A DNA stretch of 64,000 nt from SMBSF63 sp034003545. Lineage in GTDB: Bacteria; Chloroflexota; Anaerolineae; Anaerolineales; Anaerolineaceae. Shown here one piece after another: positions 16,760-24,811 of this stretch (the first letter of the stretch is position 1; each line of letters begins with the position of its first letter). The notes under the pieces are model-generated. The model did not search any database. It worked only from the letters and a program-made list of their open reading frames with translations, and was not told where the DNA came from. Position numbers and translations under genes: made by a program. The stretch is taken from positions 97,414 to 161,413 of the forward strand of contig CAYURM010000005.1 in assembly GCA_964447155.1 (NCBI GenBank), given 5' to 3'.

Positions 16760-17038
16760 AACCCTGAGCCTGCCGAAGGGTGGGGCAGGTTTGGCAATCC
16801 GCTTCGGCTTCGACAGGCTCGGCCTGCGCCGGGCTGCGAACCCTGAGCCTGCCGAAGGGNNNNNNNNNNNNNNNNNNNNNNNNNNNNNNNNNNNNNNNNN
16901 NNNNNNNNNNNNNNNNNNNNNNNNNNNNNNNNNNNNNNNNNNNNNNNNNNNNNNNNNNNTGGGACAGGTGTGGAAACCCGCTCCGGCTTCGACAGGCTCG
17001 GCCTGCGCCGGGCTGCGAACCCTGAGCCTGCCGAAGGG
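16760..17038 (+). repeat. 79-bp tandem repeat interrupted by a 100-N gap
   Basis: A full unit runs 16760-16838, starting with AACCCTGAGCCTGCCGAAGGG. A second unit starts at 16839 and is cut after its first 21 bases by N (16860-16959). The last 58 bases of a unit follow at 16960-17017, and a final 21-base core at 17018-17038. The sequence on the two sides of the gap is in phase with the 79-bp period, so the gap probably hides further whole units. Confidence 0.85.
16860..16959. other. Assembly gap, exactly 100 N
   Basis: One hundred N in a row, the usual placeholder for a gap of unknown size, inside the 79-bp repeat. Confidence 0.98.
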
Positions 17039-17303
17039 TGGGGAGGCCTTGCAAAGCAGAAAACATTTTCCATACTGCTGTTGCACACTCATCTTCGTGG
17101 TGCTCCGCGCAGATTAAAACGACTAAAGCCGTTGCTGCAATTACTGTAACCAGGTATCTGCTTGTGGATTTTGTAAAAATTATCACTCGAGGATCAAAAC
17201 CTGTTGGGAAGAAGTTTTTCTTTGCGGCTTGGCAGCTTTGCGTGAGCATGGCAGTTAAGCCTTCCCATTCAAGCGGTACACGAATCTCCCAAAATCAATT
17301 ATC

Positions 17304-18854
17304 ATGGTGAATATGATTACGAAAATCCAACTGGAATCCTTCAAAACCCGCTTGCTTGTTTCTTTCCTGGCTGCCCTGGTTGGCGGCGCGGGATTGGCGG
17401 CAGTCCCCCCCGCACCGGTTTTGGGCGGCTGGCTGGCGGCTGGCGTGCTGTTATGGGGTACAGGGCTGGCCCTGCTGTCTGCGTGGCTGTGGCTGGGCGG
17501 GAGCAGGACCCTCGGCTGGATGATCCTGCTGGCTTTCCTGCTGCGTCTGGTCTTCGGCGTGGGCATGACCCTGGCCTTGCCTGTTTTTGGTTATGACAGC
17601 GAGCAGCAAAAAGCAGGGTACCTGTTTTACGATGCTTTCCAGCGTGATTGTGAAGCCTGGGAATTGGCAAGTTCTGATAATGCCATGTGGGCCGCCTTTC
17701 AGAAGGATTTCACCACTGATCAATACGGTGGTTTGCTCTCCCTGAGTGCCGCGGTTTATCGGTATCTCAGTCCAGGTGCGCACCGTGCGGTGTTGATCCT
17801 GATTTTGTCGGCGTTTGCCCCTGCACTGGGGGTGGCTTTCCTTTTCTCCGGTATTTCCCATCGCTGGGACGGGCGCCTGGCAAAATGGGCGGGCTGGATC
17901 TTTGTGCTCTACCCGGATGCGATTTTCTTTGCCGGTTCGCAGATGCGGGAGCCTTTTTTGATTGGTCTGGCAGCGATTGGTTTTTGGGCTGTCCTCTTCT
18001 GGAAAGACAAACCCCGCGCAGCGGTGATTGCTTTTTTCGCCAGTCTGGTGGTGGGCATGCTCCTTTCCTCCCGCGTGACACCATTCATTTTTGGTATGCT
18101 GCTGATCCTGTTTTGGGCGGAGCATTTGATCCCGCGCAGCCGTACCTGGCAGATCGTCGGCTGGGTGGGGGTGGCGGCGGCCGGGATTGGTTTCCTGTCC
18201 CTTTCGTGGAACTGGCTGGAAACCTCCGCCTGGTGGGATTTGCAGGTCACCGAGGATGCTTCGGGCTGGGTAGCAAGTATCATCGCGGATTGGGACCTCA
18301 AGGTGCAATATGCTTTCATCACTGGCTATGGTCTGGCACAGCCGGTGCTGCCTGCCACGATTGCTGACCCGGCCATCCCGTTGTGGAAGACGATTGCCAT
18401 GATGCGCGCATTGGGCTGGTATCTGCTGGTGCCGTTCCTGCTGTATTCCTTTCTGGCAGTCTGGTTCGTCAAGCCTGCCAAAGAACGGCGCATTCTGGCC
18501 TGGATGGCGGTGTTCAGCATCATCTGGCTGGTGGTGGCCGCCGCGCGCGCAGGCGGCGATATGACCGATAATCCCCGCTACCGGGTGCAGTTTATCCCCT
18601 TCCTGGCCTTGCTTGCGGCCTGGGCCGTTCAGTGGGCCTGGCAGCACCGTGATGGGTGGTTGGTGCGGATTATCGCAGTGGAATTGGTGTTTCTTGGCTT
18701 TTTCGGCAACTGGTATTTCAGCCGCTATTTCCAGTGGGGCGGGCGTCTGCCATTTTGGGATAACGTCAAATGGATCGTCGGATTGAGCGTCCTCATCCTG
18801 GGCGGCGGGGTGGTGTGGGAAGGCGTCAAATGGTTGAGAGGGAGCAAACAATGA
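17304..18854 (+). CDS. Polytopic membrane protein, GT-C/polymerase-like
   Basis: A 516-residue protein with about 11-12 hydrophobic helices. After the third helix a soluble loop with acidic and aromatic residues (YDSEQQKAGYLFYDAFQRD, residues ~93-111) could be the extracytoplasmic catalytic loop of a GT-C glycosyltransferase or of an O-antigen-polymerase-like protein; I do not recognise the exact family. No good ribosome binding site lies before ATG 17304 or ATG 17313, so the start is uncertain. It overlaps the following GT2 gene by four bases. A polyprenyl-phosphate-sugar synthase followed by or next to a GT-C protein is the usual layout for sugar side-chain addition outside the membrane. 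Confidence 0.7.
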   Translation: MVNMITKIQLESFKTRLLVSFLAALVGGAGLAAVPPAPVLGGWLAAGVLLWGTGLALLSAWLWLGGSRTLGWMILLAFLLRLVFGVGMTLALPVFGYDSEQQKAGYLFYDAFQRDCEAWELASSDNAMWAAFQKDFTTDQYGGLLSLSAAVYRYLSPGAHRAVLILILSAFAPALGVAFLFSGISHRWDGRLAKWAGWIFVLYPDAIFFAGSQMREPFLIGLAAIGFWAVLFWKDKPRAAVIAFFASLVVGMLLSSRVTPFIFGMLLILFWAEHLIPRSRTWQIVGWVGVAAAGIGFLSLSWNWLETSAWWDLQVTEDASGWVASIIADWDLKVQYAFITGYGLAQPVLPATIADPAIPLWKTIAMMRALGWYLLVPFLLYSFLAVWFVKPAKERRILAWMAVFSIIWLVVAAARAGGDMTDNPRYRVQFIPFLALLAAWAVQWAWQHRDGWLVRIIAVELVFLGFFGNWYFSRYFQWGGRLPFWDNVKWIVGLSVLILGGGVVWEGVKWLRGSKQ

Positions 18855-19822
18855 GATTATCTCTGGTAACGCCAATTTATAACGAAGAAGAGAGCCTGCC
18901 CTTGTTGTACGATGCCGTGCAGCAGGCGCTGGCTGATTTTCACAAATCCTGGGAGATGGTGCTGGTGGATGACGGCAGCAAGGACGGCAGCATGGAGGTG
19001 CTGAAAGACCTGGCAGAGAAAGACCCGCTGCACGTGCGTGTGGTCGCGCTGCGCCGTAATTTCGGTCAGACGGCCGCCATGGCTGCGGGGATTGATCATT
19101 CCAGCGGCGAGATCATCGTGATGATGGACGCCGACCTGCAAAACGATCCCGCAGACATCCCGATGATGCTGGAAAAAATTGACGAAGGTTATGACCTGGT
19201 CAGCGGCTGGCGCAAGTCCCGACAGGATGCATTTATCACCCGTACCCTGCCGTCCCACATCGCCAACAAGATCATCTCGGCAGTGACCGGCGTGCATCTG
19301 CATGACTACGGCTGCTCGCTCAAGGCTTACCGGCGGGAAGTGATCACGGGCTTCCGTCTGTATGGGGAGATGCACCGTTTCATTCCAGTGTACGCCAGCT
19401 CGGTAGGGGCAAAGATCATTGAAGTGCCGGTCCATCATCACGCGCGCCAGTACGGGAAGGCCAAATACGGGCTGGAGCGCACCTTCAAGGTGGTGCTGGA
19501 CCTGTTCACAGTCAAATTTCTGACCAGCTATTCCAATAAACCGATCTATCTGTTTGGCGGGGCGGGGGCGGTTCTGGTGCTGCTGAGTGCCGTTGCGCTC
19601 ATCTTTTTGGCTGTGCGCCGCCTGGGATATGGGGTCTCGGTGCTGGAATCACCCATCTTCTGGATGGCGATCCTGATGGCGATCATGGGTTTTCAATCCA
19701 TCCTGATGGGCTTGATCGCTGAATTGCAGACCCGCACCTATCATGAATCCCAGAACAAACCGACCTATACGGTGCGCGAGGTGATCAACCCTGTTCCTGA
19801 AACCAGTGGGGAAGAGGTCTGA
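18851..19822 (+). CDS. GT2 polyprenyl-phosphate glycosyltransferase (GtrB/DPM1-like)
   Basis: A 323-residue protein: an N-terminal GT-A catalytic domain (LVTPIYNEEESLPLLYDAV, LVDDGSKDGS, RRNFGQTAAMAAGIDH, MDADLQNDP as the metal-binding DxD) and two C-terminal transmembrane helices (residues ~230-255 and ~273-300). This architecture matches GtrB/ArnC-type enzymes that move a sugar from a nucleotide to undecaprenyl phosphate. ATG 18851 follows GAGAGGGAG and overlaps the upstream stop (ATGA), which favours it over an earlier in-frame start at 18770. It may supply the lipid-linked sugar for the membrane protein encoded just upstream. Confidence 0.9.
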   Translation: MRLSLVTPIYNEEESLPLLYDAVQQALADFHKSWEMVLVDDGSKDGSMEVLKDLAEKDPLHVRVVALRRNFGQTAAMAAGIDHSSGEIIVMMDADLQNDPADIPMMLEKIDEGYDLVSGWRKSRQDAFITRTLPSHIANKIISAVTGVHLHDYGCSLKAYRREVITGFRLYGEMHRFIPVYASSVGAKIIEVPVHHHARQYGKAKYGLERTFKVVLDLFTVKFLTSYSNKPIYLFGGAGAVLVLLSAVALIFLAVRRLGYGVSVLESPIFWMAILMAIMGFQSILMGLIAELQTRTYHESQNKPTYTVREVINPVPETSGEEV

Positions 19823-20949
19823 TGCGTATTCTGGTACTGACCCACGAATATCCGCCGGTAGGCGGCGGGGGCGGGCGCGTGGCGCAGGACATCTGCACCG
19901 GCCTGGCGCGGCGCGGCCATCAAGTGACCGTACTGACTGCCCAGTGTGACGCTCTACCCCAAAAAGAAGTGCTTGACCGTTTGACCCTGGTGCGCATCCA
20001 GTCGGGGCGGCGGCAGCCGTTCCGGGCGGATATGCGCGCCATGCTGGGGTATGTGTGGGCTGGATTTTGGCAGGGGCGGCGCATTATCCGCCGCTGGCAG
20101 CCGGACGTGATCCATGTGCATTTTGCCGTGCCTGCCGGGGTGGTCGCCTGGGCATTGTCGGTAACAACGGGTGTGCCGTATGTGCTCACCGCCCATCTGG
20201 GGGATGTGCCTGGCGGTGTGCCGGAGAAGACCGGTAACTGGTTCCGCTGGATCAAGCCTTTCACCCCGCCCATCTGGCGGCGGGCAGCCAGCGTGGCGGC
20301 GGTGAGTGAGTTCACCCGCGGCCTGGCGTTGAAGCACTACCCGGTTGAGATGGATGTCATCCCGAACGGGGTGGATTTGCAGGCGCTTGACCCCGGCGAG
20401 ATGGCGGTGCATAACCCGCCGCAGGTTGTCTTTGCCGGGCGGTTCATGGCCCAGAAGAATCCCGTTCAGATTGTGGACTCTCTGGCCGCTGTGGCAGACC
20501 TGCCCTGGCAGTGTGTGATGATGGGCGACGGCCCGCTGCGCCCTGTGGTGGAAGCGGCGATTGCCCGTCATGGCCTGCAGGAGCGTTTTATTCTTCCGGG
20601 CTGGGTGACTCCCCAGGAAGTGATCGACTGTTACCGGGCCAGCGATATTTTCTTTATGCCCTCCCTTTCAGAAGGGCTGCCGGTGGTGGGGGTGCAGTCC
20701 CTGGCGATGGGGCTGGCCCTGGTGCTGGGTGCAGCCGGCGGAAATCTTGAGCTGGTGGAGGAAGGCGTAAATGGCTTCCTGCGTGATCCGCATGACCGGG
20801 AAGGCTTTGCTTCCGCTTTGCGTGAATTGTTAAGCGATCCTGCGCGGCTGCTGGCTGCCCGCCAGGCCAGCCGGGCAATGGCGGAACGGTTCGACCTGAA
20901 TGCGGTTGTGGCCGCGTATGAAGCGCTGTTTGAACAAACCATGCGGTAA
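19822..20949 (+). CDS. Glycosyltransferase, GT4 family
   Basis: A 375-residue GT-B glycosyltransferase beginning VLTHEYPPVGGGGGRVAQD, a clear GT4 N-terminus with a glycine-rich loop. The donor half has IPNGVDLQALD, FAGRFMAQKNP, MMGDGPLRP and ADSxSEG-like FMPSLSEGLPVVGVQSLAMG carrying the Glu that binds the nucleotide-sugar. It overlaps the GT2 gene by one base (TGATG) and ends the polysaccharide operon. Substrates are unknown. Confidence 0.89.
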   Translation: MRILVLTHEYPPVGGGGGRVAQDICTGLARRGHQVTVLTAQCDALPQKEVLDRLTLVRIQSGRRQPFRADMRAMLGYVWAGFWQGRRIIRRWQPDVIHVHFAVPAGVVAWALSVTTGVPYVLTAHLGDVPGGVPEKTGNWFRWIKPFTPPIWRRAASVAAVSEFTRGLALKHYPVEMDVIPNGVDLQALDPGEMAVHNPPQVVFAGRFMAQKNPVQIVDSLAAVADLPWQCVMMGDGPLRPVVEAAIARHGLQERFILPGWVTPQEVIDCYRASDIFFMPSLSEGLPVVGVQSLAMGLALVLGAAGGNLELVEEGVNGFLRDPHDREGFASALRELLSDPARLLAARQASRAMAERFDLNAVVAAYEALFEQTMR

Positions 20950-21521
20950 AATGTGGCGGCGCAGCAGGCTGCGCCATTATATCGTATGATCGGATGTCTC
21001 GCTTGGCGGCGGGGGAGCCTCCCGCAGGTTACCCACGGTCTGTGCTCGCAAGCCAGGCGCTGAGGGATGGTTCGGGTTGGTTCCTTCGAAATCTGCGGGA
21101 GGGGAGCACTGGTTTTTCCCGCAGGTTGGGATGACGCCCACTTTCCCATGCTTGTTAAGGTTGTGAAGGGGTGATCCTGGCACAACAAAGGTCCCTGCGG
21201 GAGGTTCCGGGCGGCGGACAGATCAGATACCCTGCTCCTCAAGGTAGACCTGTCCCTACCAAAAAACAACCCGGGTATGGGCGTTGTGGATAACTGAATG
21301 GTGATTGCCTGACCGTGGTTGCGCAGGAAGAATAAAACGCAGAGAAAACTTCCGCCGTTGTGGAATATTGCCGGTTGCCAGTAAGCTCTCAATCGAGTAG
21401 AATCTTTGCGGCTGTATAGAGGTTTATTAAACCGTTTGCATTTTTATTTTTTTGGACTGACTGAATAGAGCAAATCGGATATGCGCCACGGTATTTTCCG
21501 TGTGAAGAAAAGGATCATTAG
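20950..21521. other. Intergenic region with dispersed CCTCCCGCAGGTT repeats
   Basis: The 572 bases between the polysaccharide operon and glgP contain a hairpin at about 20955-20975 and four copies of CCTCCCGCAGG(TT) in both directions (21018-21030, 21093-21102, 21118-21127, 21194-21204); two more copies are at 45423-45433 and 45499-45511. A GACCTGTCCCTAC hairpin half lies at about 21247. No gene was seen. Confidence 0.6.
20955..20975 (+). terminator. Hairpin after the GT4 gene
   Basis: GGCGCAG, loop CAGG-type, CTGCGCC a few bases after the stop. A weak AT-rich run follows; probable end of the polysaccharide operon. Confidence 0.5.
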
Positions 21522-23678
21522 ATGACGAAGATAAAAGAGATTATTCCCAATGATTTTCAATTGCCGGAACGGATTAACCGGCTGGGTGAACTGGCCTATA
21601 ACCTGTGGTGGGTGTGGCATCCAGAGGCCCAGCGGGTCTTTTCCTGGATTCGCCCGACTTTGTGGGAACGGGTGAATCATAACCCCATCAAGCTCTTGCA
21701 GCAAACTTCAGCCGAATGTTTGCAGGATGCCGCCGAGAACGAAGACTATTTGCAGTTGTACGATAATTGGCTGGCGGCATTTGATGCCTATATGGCAAAT
21801 GAAGATACCTGGTGTGCTGAGGAATGCAGCGAGGTGGATAAAGGACAGATTGCCTATTTCTCCTTTGAATTTGGTTTGCACGAATCCGTGCCGGTATATG
21901 CCGGCGGGCTGGGGATTTTGTCCGGCGATCATCTGAAAGAGGCCAGCGACCTGGGCCTGCCCCTGGTCGGGGTGGGTTTCATCTATCAGCAGGGCTATTT
22001 CACCCAGAACATCACGGAAGATGGCTGGCAGGAAACCCGTAATTATTATCTCAATTTTGAAGAAATGCCCATCATTCCGCTGTTGAATACGGACGACAAG
22101 CCGGTAAAGATCTCTGTTCTGTTGGGGGAACGAACGGTGTGGGCGCGTCTGTGGAAGATCCAGGTCGGACGGATCTCCCTGTATTTGCTGGACTCCAATC
22201 TGGAAGAAAACACCCCGGGGGACCGCCAGCTTACTGCCCGCCTGTACTCCAATGACCTGGAAGTGCGCATCTCGCAGGAAATCCTGCTGGGGATTGGCGG
22301 CGTGCATGCGCTGCGTCGTCTGGGACTATACCCGACCGTGTGGCACATGAACGAAGGCCATTCGGCATTTCTGGGCCTGGAACGGGTACGTGAATATATC
22401 ACCCAGAATGGTGTCGATTTTGACAAAGCTGCCGAAGAAGTGCGCAAGACGAGTGTCTTTACCACGCACACGCCCGTCCCTGCGGGCAATGACCAGTTTC
22501 CTGTATGGCTGGTGGAAAAATATTTTTATAACTACTGGCCGCAGCTCGGTTTGAACCGCGATGAGTTTATCCAGCTTGCCAGCCACGCCCAGCCCTGGGG
22601 AGAGACTTTCAGTATGCCGGTGCTGGCCTTGCGTCTGTCTGAATACGCCAACGGGGTCTCCAAGCTGCATGGTCAGGTTTCCCGCAAAATGTGGCAGTTT
22701 CTGTGGCCGGAAAAAGAAGAAAGCGAAGTGCCAATCAGCTATGTGACCAATGGCGTTCATAATGGTTCCTGGCTGGCACGCCGGACAGGCGACCTTTTTG
22801 ATCAGTATCTGGGTGCTGACTGGGCGGATCATCTGGATGATACTGCCATGTGGGACAAGGTGCTGGATATTCCCGATGAGGAATTATGGGCAGTCAAACG
22901 TCATTTGAAACGCAAGCTGGTCATGTTTGCCAACCGGCGCGTGCGCCGTCAATGGCTGAGCAATACGGTGCATCCGGTGCAGGTGATTGCCGGCGGCGCG
23001 ATGCTGGAGCCGTATTCGCTGACGATCGGTTTTGCCCGCCGCTTCGCTACCTACAAACGGGCGTACCTCATCTTTCGCGACATTGACCGCTTGCTTCGTT
23101 TGATCAATGATGAAGACCGACCGGTACAAATTGTTTTTGCCGGCAAAGCTCATCCGGCAGACGAGCCGGGCAAGATGCTCATTCAGCAGGTCTACCGCGC
23201 CGTCAAGGATGCCCGCACGGGTGGACGGCTGGTGTTTCTGGAAGATTATGATATGAATGTGGCCCGTTACATGGTGCAGGGCGTAGATGTATGGTTGAAC
23301 ACCCCCCGCCGTCCGAATGAGGCTTCCGGCACTTCTGGAATGAAGGCCGCTATGAATGGCACCCTCAATTTCTCCGTTCTGGATGGTTGGTGGTACGAGG
23401 GGTATAATGGCAAGAATGGCTGGGCGATTGGCGACGGCAGCGAATATGCTGACCATAACCAGCAGGATGATGCCGATGCGGCCAGTTTGTACGACACCCT
23501 CGAAAATCAGATCATCCCACTGTATTACAGCGGCCGCTCCGGTGACGCCCTGTCCCCTGAGTGGATGAAGATGGTCAAAGAGTCCATTCGCTCGCTGTCT
23601 CCGCAGTTCAGTATGGCCCGCATGGTGAAAGAATATACCCGCAATTTCTATCTGCCGGCAGCCGGGAAGAAGAAGTAG
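21522..23678 (+). CDS. glgP: Alpha-glucan phosphorylase
   Basis: A 718-residue GT35 enzyme that releases glucose 1-phosphate from glycogen or maltodextrins using phosphate and pyridoxal phosphate. It belongs to the short alpha-glucan phosphorylase branch, clearly shorter than the ~800-850-residue E. coli type. Visible landmarks: ELAYNLWWVWHPEAQRVF at the N-terminus (typical of this branch), AYFSFEFGLHESVPVYAGGLGILSGDHLKEASDLG, WHMNEGHSAF, and RRPNEASGTSGMKAAMNGTLN, which holds the Lys that binds the cofactor. AAAAGGA precedes the ATG. It stands alone with a hairpin after it; it probably links glycogen breakdown with the trehalose genes further on. Confidence 0.93.
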   Translation: MTKIKEIIPNDFQLPERINRLGELAYNLWWVWHPEAQRVFSWIRPTLWERVNHNPIKLLQQTSAECLQDAAENEDYLQLYDNWLAAFDAYMANEDTWCAEECSEVDKGQIAYFSFEFGLHESVPVYAGGLGILSGDHLKEASDLGLPLVGVGFIYQQGYFTQNITEDGWQETRNYYLNFEEMPIIPLLNTDDKPVKISVLLGERTVWARLWKIQVGRISLYLLDSNLEENTPGDRQLTARLYSNDLEVRISQEILLGIGGVHALRRLGLYPTVWHMNEGHSAFLGLERVREYITQNGVDFDKAAEEVRKTSVFTTHTPVPAGNDQFPVWLVEKYFYNYWPQLGLNRDEFIQLASHAQPWGETFSMPVLALRLSEYANGVSKLHGQVSRKMWQFLWPEKEESEVPISYVTNGVHNGSWLARRTGDLFDQYLGADWADHLDDTAMWDKVLDIPDEELWAVKRHLKRKLVMFANRRVRRQWLSNTVHPVQVIAGGAMLEPYSLTIGFARRFATYKRAYLIFRDIDRLLRLINDEDRPVQIVFAGKAHPADEPGKMLIQQVYRAVKDARTGGRLVFLEDYDMNVARYMVQGVDVWLNTPRRPNEASGTSGMKAAMNGTLNFSVLDGWWYEGYNGKNGWAIGDGSEYADHNQQDDADAASLYDTLENQIIPLYYSGRSGDALSPEWMKMVKESIRSLSPQFSMARMVKEYTRNFYLPAAGKKK

Positions 23679-23695
23679 GATTTCGTTAATTTTGT

Positions 23696-23729
23696 ACATG
23701 GCAGCCGGAATTTATTTCGGCTGCCATGT
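23696..23729 (+). terminator. Hairpin after glgP
   Basis: 12-bp arms ACATGGCAGCCG (23696-23707) and CGGCTGCCATGT (23718-23729), followed by TGATTT. Strong stem, weak T-run. Confidence 0.7.
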
Positions 23730-23882
23730 TGATTTAAGCTGGACAGACAGGCAGGGATCTGTCAATCGGGGAGCAGGACAATGCCAAATCTGCAAGCGAC
23801 AAACCGGATTACAATAGGGTTATAATGGAAAAAGATATGCGCAATTATCGCAGTTGCCGTTTTTTGTGGATGGAGTGTTTCT

Positions 23883-24428
23883 ATGGATGAAATTTTAAGT
23901 ACGGTACTATTTTCTCAACCCTTGTGGGTGGGGACGTTGTTTATTTTTTTGATGCGGGTGGTCAATATTTCTACAGATACCGTCCGTTTGCTCTTTATGA
24001 TCCAGCGCAGGAAGGTTGTTGTCTGGATCCTGGGATTTGTTCAATCCATTCTCTATGTTTTAGTGATTGGCTCTGTGCTTTCGCAGCTTGACAATTTCTG
24101 GTTTTTGCTGGCCTATGCCAGCGGTTATTCTACTGGCACATCGCTTGGTATGTGGATCGAAGAACGCCTGGCGCTGGGATATTTGCAGGTGACCATTATT
24201 TCTCCCAGTTTGGGCACCGCGATTGCCGAGAATCTGCGCAATGAAGGATTTGCGGTTACCGAGATCCCTGCCCGCGGCAAGGATGGCATGGTGAGCATCT
24301 TGCATTCCAGTGTGATCCGCAAGGATCTGCATCTGGTCGAAACGATTGCCATGGAAGCAGACCCGAAAGCATTTGTTACCACCGAAACCGTGCGCCCCGT
24401 GCGGGCAGGCTTCTGGAGAAAAAAATGA
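23883..24428 (+). CDS. UPF0316 family membrane protein (DUF2179/DUF5698)
   Basis: A 181-residue protein with three N-terminal transmembrane helices (about residues 15-35, 43-62, 65-85) and a cytosolic C-terminal domain of the DUF2179 type. LMRVVNISTDTVRLLFMIQRRK and ASGYSTGTSLGMWIEERLALG are strongly characteristic of UPF0316 proteins. The molecular role is unknown; the soluble domain is related to those of YitT-like proteins. It seems to be a single-gene unit. Confidence 0.88.
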   Translation: MDEILSTVLFSQPLWVGTLFIFLMRVVNISTDTVRLLFMIQRRKVVVWILGFVQSILYVLVIGSVLSQLDNFWFLLAYASGYSTGTSLGMWIEERLALGYLQVTIISPSLGTAIAENLRNEGFAVTEIPARGKDGMVSILHSSVIRKDLHLVETIAMEADPKAFVTTETVRPVRAGFWRKK

Positions 24429-24460
24429 TCCTGATTGGGGAATTTTATAAAAAGCACCGG

Positions 24461-24546
24461 TAATTACTCAGCTGCCTCGATGATGGCATTGCGAGGAACA
24501 CGCTTTTGCCACGCGGCCTCGCAATGACATGCCTGAGTAGTTACAA
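24461..24546. repeat. MITE-like imperfect inverted repeat
   Basis: Outer arms TAATTACTCAG and CTGAGTAGTTA, inner arms CATTGCGAGG (24487-24496) and CCTCGCAATG (24519-24528). Two nested pairs of arms around a short centre suggest a small non-autonomous mobile element or a REP-like unit. No coding capacity. Confidence 0.55.
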
Positions 24547-24680
24547 GCACCGAAAAAATGGGGATGAATTGGGGTTTTTGATGAATATTTTTTCGAATCA
24601 AGCGGATTGGCATACATACTGCACCATATAGGGCAGTGTTTTTCACCTGTTTCAGGCTGTTTTCCATCAAAAACGTGTTT

Positions 24681-24709
24681 TGATTTTTGGTAAAACAGGC
24701 TATACTATA
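24681..24709 (+). promoter_or_regulatory. Candidate sigma-70 promoter of the cohesin gene
   Basis: TTGATT (24681-24686), 17-base spacer, TACTAT (24704-24709); an overlapping TATACT is at 24702-24707. Transcription would start about 95 bases before ATG 24812. Confidence 0.45.
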
Positions 24710-24811
24710 AAATAAGCACAAGGTGAAGAGGATTAAATTGTGATCTTTTTATGATTGCAGGAAAAGGTTGCAAAAGTTAAAGTGGACATATTGTCACACA
24801 GGAGGATGAAC

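Larger units (their letters stand above)
16744..17303. other. Repeat-filled intergenic region with scaffold gap
   Basis: No gene was seen. The region holds 79-bp repeats, 100 N, and a degraded copy of the ACGACTAAAG(T/C)CGTT palindrome family at about 17118. Peptides read through the N run are artefacts. Confidence 0.7.
24429..24811. other. Intergenic region: palindromic element and cohesin-gene promoter
   Basis: It contains an ~86-bp imperfect palindrome (24461-24546), then the promoter at 24681-24709 and a leader of about 95 bases. No gene was seen. Confidence 0.6.

Noticed and set aside
16780..17117. Reading frames crossing the N run
   Set aside because: They are translations of a repeat and an assembly gap, with no start signal or protein-like sequence.
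20631..21392. Minus-strand frame across the GT4 end and the spacer
   Set aside because: Composition is unlike protein, half of it is antisense to a real gene, and no start signal is seen.
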